Assembly: GCF_947507565.1 (NCBI RefSeq) | Contig: NC_089186.1 | Coordinates: 1,736,001 to 1,800,000 of the forward strand | Direction of reading: 5' to 3' | Length of the DNA: 64,000 nt | DNA from: Oscarella lobularis | Lineage: Eukaryota; Porifera; Homoscleromorpha; Homosclerophorida; Oscarellidae | Shown here: positions 51,259-60,757 of the stretch, piece by piece | How positions within the stretch are numbered: the first letter of the stretch is position 1 | Layout: every line of letters starts with the position of its first letter | Notes under the pieces: generated by a model | Databases searched by the model: none | Told to the model about the DNA's origin: nothing | What the model saw: the letters and a program-made list of their open reading frames with translations, nothing else | Position numbers and translations under genes: made by a program

Positions 51259-54200
51259 ATGGAATCGGACAGACGAAACGCTGCGATTCGCCAGCTTACA
51301 GATCTCCTACGCCAAACAGGTATCGTGCACGATCCCGCGAACAAACCCGAAACGTCTCATCGCGCCAACGCGACCAGGAAACCAGATCACGTCGAACCAG
51401 AGCCAACTCACGCTTCCGGGCGCTTATCTGAACGTCGTGACGAAGCGCTTCGCGAGGCTCGACGCGAACGCGCGTTCGACCGTCGACGATTCGCTGCAAA
51501 ACGATCTCGTCTATCTTCGAGAATTCTTCAAGTTGACGCCCGCTTTGAAAGTAGACAAACGAAAAGCGAAAACGTCTTCCGATCATTTTTTCTTCCGCGT
51601 AGGTGGAGGGAGTTTCTAAAGATGGAAGTTCTGACGTCAATATTTCTGGTTTCTCGTCGCTCGAATCTTTATCTGTAGGGAATACTACTGTATTCGATTT
51701 GAATTTTATTTTTTTGATGACTAGGTGAGGAAGATTCCGGTGGGACAAATTAAGGGATTGGCTTCTTTGAAAGACACTCTATGTCGTTTATCGTGTCAAC
51801 GTTCGTACACACTCGTCAGACTCAAAGTAGAGAGATACAGTGTACAAATATATCTGGTATCATAATAAATCATTTTAAGGACTTATTGGACTGTGATGAC
51901 GATGAAGCAAGGAGGACTCCGTGGATGAAGCTAACTGACTTGGATGTCAGCTATAACGCTATAGAAGAGTTGGACAACTCCTTGGTAAATAAATATGTGT
52001 AGAGTGCAATATTGCCTTTGTCAGACTATACTTCTCTCTCTACAGAAACTGTGTCCTTCGTTGCAGACTCTTGACATGAGTCACAATCGAATTTCTATTG
52101 ATAGCGGTGGCTTGCAAGTGAGTGATGTGGAGAGTGGGAGTGAGGTCGCATTGTCGTCTTTTGTTAGAATCTTCCCGAGCTGAGCTTCTTAAATCTGTCG
52201 TTTAATCGTTTTGAAGTGTTGCCCGAGTTCAGTCGGCGCGCCTGCCTTCGACTCACCAAACTCGTTCTGAGAAACAATAACTTGGGATCTATTAACGGTT
52301 GGACACGCGAACAAATACACTTAGTTTTGTCTAATCAACGTTCTATTTCTAAGGCATCGAATTCTTGACTCATCTCGAAGAACTTGACTTGTCCTATAAT
52401 TGTCTCATTAGTCACGGGCTCCTTTCTCCGCTTTCCCAGTTGAATCAACTGACAAAAGTAGCTGCTATGATGTCGTCAAAAATTAATCCTCTATTGCTAC
52501 GCGATTCGTTGTTTAGCTTCACCTGCAGCACAATCCCTTTGCTCATCATCCGAACCATCGCTGTCTCACGGCTATGAAGCTCTCGCCTCACGTCAATCCA
52601 GCAGCGGTTAGTCATCCCACACCTACACCATTTTTAAAAATCTACTCGCGAAAAATAGATTTCTTTGGATGGAAAACAGTTAACAGAAGCAGAGAGACGC
52701 GTAAGATAGATAATCATAGTACATCAACGTGTCGACTAATCGCGATTAAATAATTCATTATTTTTCTTGGTAGTATCTTCCCAAGCCGGATGTCTACGGC
52801 ATCAATTCCCCGTCGCACGACCCAATTTACTTGGCAGCGGCCATGCGACCGCCTACACCTCTACGAGCCACGTCACCTGTTCGACGCGTCGTTTCTCGAT
52901 CAAGGGTTCGTTGTGCAATAATAGACAGTACCGTTCGAAAAGTAGAAACGTTAGTTCCTTAGGAAACTTTTGAACGGTACTGTATTTACATTGTTTTCTA
53001 ATTGGAGTCATGCGTTTTTTCATAGAGTCGACAAGTTGATATTCGGGACGGCGACGAGGACACGGATCAGGAGAGAGAGGAGAAGAAAGAGAAACAAGCA
53101 GGTTGGATAAATAAATAAATAAATGTTCTGTATTATTTTCTATTTGCCTTAGCTGGGAAAAAATTTCTTTCGCGAGAGGACTCTTTTGGATCTGCAAAGC
53201 AAAGGGAAGTTGAGAGTCTGAGAAGAGATTTAGGCACAAGTAGGGGATATAGCTGCATTAGAGGGGTGGGGGTGGGGGACTTTGTTTTATTCTATCTTTC
53301 ATTACTCCAGAATGGCTCGAGTCTCAACAAAAGAGTCTTACTGAGAAAGAGATAGCAGCTACAGTTGTTTTGAAACAGAAAGAGACAACAGAAACAGAGA
53401 CAGAGACAAAGGAGACAGAGACAAAGGAGACAGAGACAACGAAAGAGAAAGAGAAAACAAATGTCATTACACAACAACAAACAGATGCAGATACAAAAGA
53501 GGAAAGAGAAGAAGGTACAGAGAAAATCCTCATCAAATGCACATATGCATATTATTCACCGCGGGGGTGGGGTGGGCCATCTAGATCATCACGGCGTTGC
53601 CAACGAAACGTTTCTCGTCTCCGTCAACGAATCGGACGACGAGACCGACGGCGAGCGCAAAGTGACGTCGCGCTTTCTCACGATCACGGATCAATTTATT
53701 ATCGAGGAGGAGGACACGAGCGCGAAAGTGAGGAGGGCCAAAATAAAAAAAAGGGAGAATTTTTTTGGCGAGGTGCGTGATTTTTTAGGTTGTCGGCAAA
53801 CTTGACTACAGGAGTTGCCTGAAACGCGTCGTGATGAAGACAGAGAGCGGAGTGGAAGTGGAGACGTTGACTGAAGACGTAGAGAAGAATCACAAGTAAG
53901 AAGATAAAAAAGAAAATAGTCTAATAGGTGTGTATTTTTTTATTTTTGCTGTGTGCGATGAGAAGGCCCGTTCTATATCTGGATTTCAGTCACGCGCGAC
54001 TCGATCGTCAAAAGCGAATTTACGCCATGAAATCGTGGGAAATTGGCTTCGCATTTCGCGATTTGCTACAGGAGAGCATCGACAGTCGAACGGCAATCCG
54101 TTCAATCCAACCAAAATACGAAGTAAGAGAGAGAAAAAATAATACTGTATACATTTGTATCCTTAATCTTTCTCAGTGTTTGAAATGCTCGGCCGTCTTC

Positions 54201-56404
54201 GAACAACGTCTCAGTCACGACGGCCGATTTTCGCCGCCCACCTGTTGCCCGAACTGCCACAACAAAGACTGCGTCGTTCAAATTCAAAGCGAGAATCCGT
54301 CTTTTTTTCCGTACGCCGCCGAAAGGAACGCGTCGACTCCGCCGCTTCCGCTCCTGGCGACGAAGCTGAATGCGGACGTGGCGAGCGTCGACGACGTCAA
54401 TACGTCGCTCAGCGGTCAAGCGTCGCCGTAAAAATGATTTAATTAAATATCCGATTCCTTTTTTTCTTTAAATGTCTTTTGTTTTTTTTTTCTAGAGCTT
54501 GTTTTACTCCTCCCTTGGATTCCGCTGGCGTTCGGATGAACGTCTTCGCTCGCACTCAGTCGTCACGTCGTAACCTTGTCTCCCAGTTCGACCAATCGCA
54601 CGCCTTAGGAGGGTCTCCCAACTTCGCTACTGAGAAGAAGAAAGTCGCGGAAGCGCTAGACGAATCCGTAAGCGAAGACTGGGACGAAAATAAAGAGATA
54701 CCGCATCAGTTACTATTGCACTACGAATTGGAAGTGTTCCACGAAGGAAACTTTGTAAATCATTTCAAGGTTAGCGTAATCGGTATTTCGTAGTTTGAGT
54801 AGACGTCTACAGTACGGTTGGTCGATTTAGTGTGGCCTTAGTGGGGGTCCTTCCTTTGGTGTCGATCGTCCGGGCCTCGTCGTTTTATCGACGGTGAGTT
54901 GCTACTTTTGCTTGTGCAAAGGAAAAATGAGGTTAATTAATTAATTAATTACACACACGAGTTCGAAAGAAACGATTTTCCTCGTAGAATGGATTCGTTT
55001 GATTGGCTCGTTTGCAAGCAAAGTTGTCGAATAGATAGCTTAGAAAAAGTCACCGTAGGATTAGGTCACCAGGTACAGTGCAGTAAAAAAATACGTTAGG
55101 CTTATACATCAACTTTTAGTATTTGTTTCTCGACTTTTCGTCGCTATCCTGTACAGTCATTTTTCGAAACTCGATGCGCTGTCGAACGTTTTTGGACCAA
55201 CTCGAAGGTGAGCACCAAAACTGCGTTGTGGTAAATGATATTTAGTAAGATTTTTTACTCGACAGCACTTGTCTCAAAAAAACACAAAGTAGCGTCAGTT
55301 TGCCCGAGAACGGCATTTAATCTAAGGCAAATCTATAATAGCATGCATATCGAAATATTTAGAGATTTTTTGCAGAACTCAAGTATTCAATTTTAATTCT
55401 AAGGAATCCTTGGCGTGTCTGGTAGAAAAAGAGAGACAAGCAATCATTATTAGTTGAATATTTTATTAGGCTTCTGATATTGAAGACGTCATCTTATCGA
55501 CGACGGATCTCGTTCAAGATCGTCGTCGACTGATGAGCAGCTATTCGCGAACGTTTCTTGCATCCCAGTTCGTCACGTGGCTGTGCAATAATAACATAAG
55601 CTTGGATCGAGATGAGGTACAGTAGTGGGAAAAGTCTACGTAGCAGGAGCCCATTTAATTTAATTTATTTATCTTCTTCGGAGGCTCGAGAGCTAGGGCA
55701 GAAATTATTGAATTTGGGCGTTCTAAAGCATGCCTGGTCGCAAACCGTCTTCGAAGATAATTCAAGTCTTTTAAGTTTTGTTGTGAGTGTATACATACAG
55801 TAGCACTAGTCTGACCGCCTAAGTGTGTCTCTAGCGATCGCCTCGAACCGACGATCCACACCACCACGACTACGAGCATTTTATTTTATGTCATAAGAGC
55901 ACGTCACCCGAAGGTTTCTAAATTCTCACGTCACTGTTTTGGGTGGGGGGACTTAGATATCCTACGTATAGGTGCTAGTGAAACGGCGGCGTTCATCATT
56001 ACCAAGGACAGCGTATACGTCTCTAAAATGAACTTGGATCCCCCGAAGGGATTGACTCAAAAACAATTCACAAGCGTCCAGACGAAGAAAATAGATAGCA
56101 TCAATAAAATGGTGAAACCGTAAAATCCCGAATTATGGACGTGCATCGATTCAGATTACATTTAGACCGCGTATGCATCAAAACCGAAAGCTATTTATCT
56201 GGAATTTTTCGAAGAGGTATATAAACCGACGTTACTTGTGTGTACGAAAACTATTGCATATGTCAGGATATATACGAAGACGATTCCTCTTGGTATCTCT
56301 CCTTCGAGACCGTCCGCCTTTGCCAGGACGTTCAAACGTCGTTGCGACAATTCTGGCGCGACGCGTTCAAAGGCGTGGACATGAATTTCAGCGTAGCGGT
56401 GTAA
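51259..56404 (+). CDS. STK11IP: STK11-interacting protein (LIP1), complete
   Basis: Cytoplasmic leucine-rich-repeat scaffold that binds the kinase LKB1/STK11 in vertebrates. The start MESDRRNAAIRQLTDLLRQ joins by a 63-nt intron to an exon encoding LTLPGAYLNVVTKRFARLD and LVYLREFFKLTPALKVD, matching human STK11IP. Leucine-rich repeats follow (about 51720-52470): MKLTDLDVSYNAIEELDNSL, CPSLQTLDMSHNRISID, FLNLSFNRFEVLP, LTKLVLRNNNLGSI, HLEELDLSYNCLISHG. An LRR cap (HNPFAHHPNHRCLTAMKLSP; SLDGKQLTEAER) is conserved. A low-complexity stretch of repeated TETETKE units lies near 53380-53440. The C-terminal half holds beta-rich, PH-like segments (LVSVNESDDETDGERKVTSR) and a CxxC...CCPNC zinc-ribbon-like cluster (54178-54280). 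The last exon ends DAFKGVDMNFSVAV, stop 56402-56404. Exon assignment in 52700-55900 is approximate. This is the only intact copy at the locus. Confidence 0.85.
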
Positions 56405-56606
56405 AAGATACGGTGGTATATTTTTATACTCATACAAAAAACCCTTAGGGAGTGCTGTACTGCAAAAAACGACTCTTTACTTAGTACATTTTTCTCGTTA
56501 GACTTGAACTTCTATGATAATTGCTGATTGATTGATCGAAGGACTGCTATGGCGATTTCACGCGTCACCTACACGCAAAGAATAATTTTATCAATTATTT
56601 ATTTTA

Positions 56607-57631
56607 TTAGCTTGCCGTTGGTTGGCAGTATTCTTCTAGCCAGCTAAAAACGCTTGCGGAGAGAGCTTCGAAATTGGAAACCGATACCGCTGCGTTGAAC
56701 GTTTGAAAGTGAGTGTCCATGATTTGACGAAACTGGAAAGAAAACAATGATTCGTCTAAAATAACATTCAGGGAAAGTCTTATAAGAGTAAACCAGATCA
56801 AATTTAGTTTCGCTTGAAATCTGATTTTGACTGTGAAACGACTTATAAAGGTACGCATTAATTCAATTACATTAACTACATCATACTAATAATTACTGAT
56901 GATTTATGAGCTTGAGCAATTTGCTCATAATTCCTAAAATAAATTTCGATTAAATCAATTAACGATTTAAATTTTTTTATTTATTACTCTTTCATTATTT
57001 GCAATGCCGTCACTTCCTTTCGCAGCCGCTCCAATTCGTCCTCGATCGTCGAATTCTGATGTTGCAAAAAGCTGATGTACTCGATGGCTAAAGTGCGCTA
57101 AAGCCATTCGCATGCCCCCCCACGCGTTCTCGACGAATTTTCTCACCTTTATGCAAGACGAGAGCCTTGCTCACCTTCTGAGCGGCGAGCCCCTGTTCGT
57201 TGCACGTCGGAACGACTCGCTGCAGTTCGTCGTAGCCTTTCTAAGAAAAAACGCCGTAAATCTAAGCGACGTAACGCCTTCCTCTCGAGAACGAATCACC
57301 TTTATTTGATCGCGACGACGCTGTTCGGCGACCGTGTGCGCCATTCGACGCGCCGTCTTGCGATTGCGCGTCGGTCCGGCGCCCTCCTCCTCATCGTCGT
57401 CGTCGTTCGCGTCGATATCTCCGTACGAAGCGCTAGGCGCGGCCGCCGCCGAAGCCGCAGCGCCGCCGGCGCCTGCAGAAAATCGGGGCGATAGTCGAGA
57501 GAACGAAAAACGAGGGGCGTGTTCTCGTTTTCGCGTTCGCGTTTACTTTGAAGAAATTGCGGCGAGCCGAGAACGAATTTTGCCGCTCCGATTTGATCTT
57601 CTTGCGTCTCCGCTACCGCGTACGGATCCAT
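56607..57631 (-). CDS. MLX: MAX-like protein X (bHLH-Zip)
   Basis: Nuclear/cytoplasmic bHLH-zipper partner of Mondo/MXD proteins in glucose-responsive transcription. The start at 57631 gives MDPYAVAETQEDQIGAAKF. A 75-nt intron (about 57472-57546, GTAAAC...CTGCAG) restores the frame to an Ala-rich then acidic segment and the basic region ARRMAHTVAEQRRRDQIK. Helix 1 continues KGYDELQRVVPTC, and helix 2 with zipper reads RTLAIEYISFLQHQNSTIED and LRKEVTALQIM. The following exons give ENYEQIAQAHKSS, QNQISSETKFDL and FRQIMDTHFQTFNAAVSVSN, then FSWLEEYCQP, exactly the dimerisation and cytoplasmic-localisation region of MLX. Stop at 56609-56607. It converges on STK11IP. Confidence 0.93.
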
Positions 57632-57729
57632 TCTCGTCCTCGAGGACAGAAAGAGATGAGCCGACTCTAAAGCGCGCTACGACGTGACGAAAGAGTCCTA
57701 TCGCTTTATATACACGGCTCTGATGTCAG

Positions 57730-57737
57730 TGACGTCA
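57730..57737. promoter_or_regulatory. CRE-like TGACGTCA in the MLX/FN3-protein divergent promoter
   Basis: A perfect TGACGTCA palindrome lies in the 126 bp between the divergent MLX and FN3-protein start codons, with a related TGATGTCA immediately before it (57721-57728). Confidence 0.5.
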
Positions 57738-57757
57738 TAAACGCTCGGCCCGAACAG

Positions 57758-59657
57758 ATGTTAATTTTAGCTTTACTGTTTTGTAGTAAGTACATCGCGT
57801 CTAGGGACGATTACTAAAATGTTTTTCAGCGTTGGGAGCGTACGGCTTCAATATAACGGGAGTGAGAACGGATACTCGACAGATACGAATCAGATGGAAC
57901 AGGCCGCCTCGAATGCACGGGCCGTCGTTCACGGTAAGAATTCCTAATTAATTTTTATTGGCATATTAATTAATTGAGTAATAGATATTTTGGTCTGGAG
58001 CTCGTTCCTATCGACAGAGCGGCAGTCACGTCGATTATGACGTTGCCGCTCACCAGACTGTCTCTCATAAGAAACGACACGCCGTCATCGGCAATCTCTT
58101 ACCGTGCACCACTTATTTCATAGTGGTCGCAGCGAAAGTGACGCGGGAGGGTCGCCGTAAGGCCGAAATAATTCACAGTCAACCCGTTCTAGCGATAACA
58201 AAAGCTGGAAGTATAAAATTAATCACATCTCGAATTATTTATCTAGAGAAGAGTCGGGTTTTTTTCTTTTTTCTCGACAGCATTGCCTCCTCCCGCACGA
58301 CCATCTATTATTCTCAGAAAAGATCCTAGATACGAGTCACGTTTGGAGACGGGAGTGTTCCCATTAGAGTCGATAACCGAAGAGAATGCTCCAATACGGT
58401 GCCCTAAGAGTCCATAATACCAAAACGTAACAGGAGTACCATACTTTTCATCATAGAGAATACAAGGTTGTCATGAGAGACTACGGTCGACAATCGAATA
58501 GCTCGCGAAAAAGGAAAATCGCCGTCGAATCGGTGATATCTTTGTATGGACAATCGTCGAAGGGACCGCCAAGAACGATGACGTTTACGCGTCATCCGAG
58601 AAGAGCCTCTCAGGTTCGACTTCAATCGGGGCACTCCTATTCAGTGGGCCTTCGAGTTGTTTATCAGGTGAGTTGATTATTTATTTATTATAGTAAGCTT
58701 CCTACTGTCTGTCTATGTTTCTATCTATTCTATAAGGTCAACTGTAAGCGAGTCTACAAAACGGGCAAATTTTCTAAAATCTTCACCTTTGGCCGTTCTC
58801 ACGAAATGGTGAATATTAAATTTCGACCTATGACGGATAAGAGGAAGGCGAAGTCGGAGTTCTTGCCGAGTCGCAGCATCAAGTCGGCGTCCGTTTACGA
58901 AGGCGGCGAATCGCGTCCGCTCGTCGCTTTCGAAATTCTCCTGTGGGTCGGCGGCATCGGAGGCGTCGTCGTCGGCATTGCGATTATAATCATATGCTGC
59001 GTCGTCGCGAAACGTCGTCAGAAACGAGCGGAAGGAGAAATGAAGTAAATAATCGATCAAAAAAATATAAATTTATTATTAGGGGAATTTTTTTGTGAGG
59101 CTTCGACGACGCGGCGATAGTTTGTGGTACATGCCGGTCGGAGCGAAGGCCCAATCGCTGGGACGCCGGCCGTCCACGACGAAACAACGACGAAAGTCAA
59201 GGTCGAAGTCACGCGAGATGGTGGCAGATTCTGATTCGACGTTACTGGACTCCGTCCAACCTTCCACGTCAAGGGAACGTGATGATGAGTCTGAACCCAA
59301 AACAGATGCAGGTTAGTTTAGAGGCGAAATTTAGAATGTAATTATTATTGACATTTAGTTCCGCCTCCGCCTCCACCTCCGCCGCCGCCGCCGCCTCCGC
59401 CGCCGCCGCCGCAACGAAGACAGTCTCTTCAAAAACTGCTGCCTCCGATACCTGAGCCACCTCCACTGCCTCCACTACCTCCGTTTTCACCGTCGGTAAA
59501 AATTCCGTTTACACCCTACAAGCCCAAGGCAAAAGCGCGCATACCGCCGCCGCCTCCGCCGCCGCCCATACCCATCCTGCGTTCGACGCCGAAAATTCCA
59601 TTCAAACCTTACAAGCCGAAAGCACTGAGAAAAACGCGTAGCTTTAGCGCCGACTGA
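57758..59657 (+). CDS. Two-FN3 single-pass membrane protein with proline-rich cytoplasmic tail
   Basis: The start at 57758 gives a short hydrophobic signal (MLILALLFC) interrupted by an intron. The first fibronectin type III-like domain includes IRIRWNRPPRMHGPSF and LLPCTTYFIVVAAKV; the second begins LPPPARPSIIL, then EYKVVMRDYGRQ after an inferred 55-60 nt intron, and ends SYSVGLRVVYQVNCKRVY. A membrane segment lies at about 58921-59007 (ILLWVGGIGGVVVGIAIIII) followed by a basic stop-transfer KRRQKR. The cytoplasmic tail has an Arg/Ser-rich part, a run of about 18 prolines near 59361-59413, a second run of eight, and a repeated KIPFxPYKPKA motif (near 59495 and 59592). Such polyproline tails bind EVH1, SH3, WW or profilin. 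I do not recognise an orthologue. Surface adhesion or guidance-type receptor linked to actin is a reasonable inference. Confidence 0.72.
59361..59413 (+). repeat. CCG-type repeat encoding polyproline
   Basis: Imperfect CCG/CCT/CCA codon run within the FN3 membrane protein; a second shorter run is near 59548-59571. Confidence 0.85.
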
Positions 59658-59666
59658 ATTACCTAA

Positions 59667-59846
59667 TTAATTAATCTTGGCTCTATAGTCTCTGCGACGT
59701 TTGAGTCCATTATGAGCGATTCTCGCTCGTCGTTCAGTTCGCGAATGCGTAATGTAGTCAAGGGCTTCCCGTTTACAGTCTACATATTGTCCGCGAACGT
59801 TTTGTTCGCTTAGGAAACGGTTGTCTATTCGAGAGCTGGCAGCCAT
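59667..59846 (-). CDS. Possible small protein, 59 aa
   Basis: Minus-strand open frame from an ATG in good context (AAGATGGCT) at 59846. The product is basic and helical, starting MAASSRIDNRFLSEQNVRGQ and ending RRRDYRAKIN, with a single Cys. It has the look of a small conserved mitochondrial or nuclear protein, but I do not recognise it. It converges with the FN3 protein (stop codons 10 bp apart), which fits gene packing here. Chance ORF remains possible. Confidence 0.4.
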   Translation of the reverse strand: MAASSRIDNRFLSEQNVRGQYVDCKREALDYITHSRTERRARIAHNGLKRRRDYRAKIN

Positions 59847-60238
59847 CTTGCTTGAATTTTGCTGACCGTGCATACTGACGCACGTCATTACGAGACACGC
59901 GTACGTTCGCTTTTTTCGCGTCGAATGGCGCCCAAACGATTCTAAAATGGCATAGATTTTATTTCATGACCTATTCCTTGTCGTAAAACGCCCCATTCGC
60001 AACGGTTTGCGTATATTCTCTTGCATAAGACAATGATGTCATGCAATGATGTCATGCTACGTTCGCCCCTCCTCCGTTCACCTTCTTTTCGCGTAAAGAA
60101 ACCGAATTTGCGACGAAATTTCGCTCGAAACGATAGAAGAATCGAATTTGCAGTCGATTCGCGTTGGTTTCCAATTCGAAACGACACGCGTTTTCGTTTT
60201 GTAAAGCTGCGGCGCGATAAGAGGCTCCACCCCTCGGG

Positions 60239-60246
60239 TATAAATA
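60239..60246 (+). promoter_or_regulatory. TATA box-like element
   Basis: TATAAATA within the near-palindrome GGGTATAAATACCC. TATA-like elements are scarce in this window, so a transcript starting about 30 bp downstream (near 60270) is plausible. Confidence 0.4.
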
Positions 60247-60269
60247 CCCAGCTCGTACATCAACAATCA

Positions 60270-60430
60270 GAGTTCTCAGAGCTGGGATAGAAGGGAGCAG
60301 GTAACTCTCCCCAAGGTGTGACCATTATGGCCTGGTGGCTGGTCAATTTCCTCACTTGAAGTGCCTGGTGGCCTTCCTAGCAATGACGAGAGCAAGGCAT
60401 TCTGGTATCTCCTCCATAGCACCGTCTTCC
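60270..60430 (+). ncRNA. Candidate non-coding transcript, block B
   Basis: Sequence 25-190 bp downstream of the TATA-like element has no sustained reading frame but shares ordered segments with the minus strand at 20260-20405 (ATGGCCTGG; CCTCCATNGCACNGTCTTC). A GGTAACTC donor-like site is present at about 60300. It could be a structured RNA or a short interspersed repeat; no known family was recognised. Confidence 0.3.
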
Positions 60431-60757
60431 GCGGGGTATGATATCGGGTGTCGATTTTTTTACTTTTTAAAAAGTTCTCCCAGATGAAAGAATGCGTTTT
60501 TTGGCCTTCTAGAGGTCAAACGACGCATTTTTGAACTTGTAGGAACCACGTGGCGAAAGGAGGCCTCACTTCTGTTTTAGTGCCTGAGAGCTCTTTCTCA
60601 GCGGTGGAAATGTCATAAAATCAAGCAAATCCATTATAGTCAATGTTTCTAACTTGAACCAAGCCCGCATAAATTTAGAGAATGATAAAGAACTAAACGT
60701 CCATCAATAAATCGAAATGGTAAATCAAGGACCACGTTAGCGCGCTTCGAATACACA

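Larger units (their letters stand above)
44537..51880. repeat. Tandem segmental duplication, unit 3
   Basis: Begins in the 3' part of PIGU exon 1 (ACGACGGCGACACGG, as at 30456 in unit 1), continues through the rest of PIGU and gene C, and ends in the 5' region of the complete STK11IP, where similarity to unit 2 stops near 51880. Confidence 0.85.
59847..60757. other. Intergenic region upstream of DPP3
   Basis: No supported protein gene. It contains a TATA-like element and a block resembling the minus strand near 20300 (listed separately). The rest, up to the DPP3 start, is AT-rich and unassigned. Confidence 0.5.

Noticed and set aside
30456-51880. Transposon-mediated amplification of the locus
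   Set aside because: No terminal repeats, target-site duplications or transposase/reverse-transcriptase sequence were seen at the junctions.
60270-60430. Spliced-leader RNA gene
   Set aside because: A TATA box, a short exon-like segment and GGTAACTC are suggestive, but there is no clear Sm site, no tandem array and no matching leader seen upstream of the genes here.
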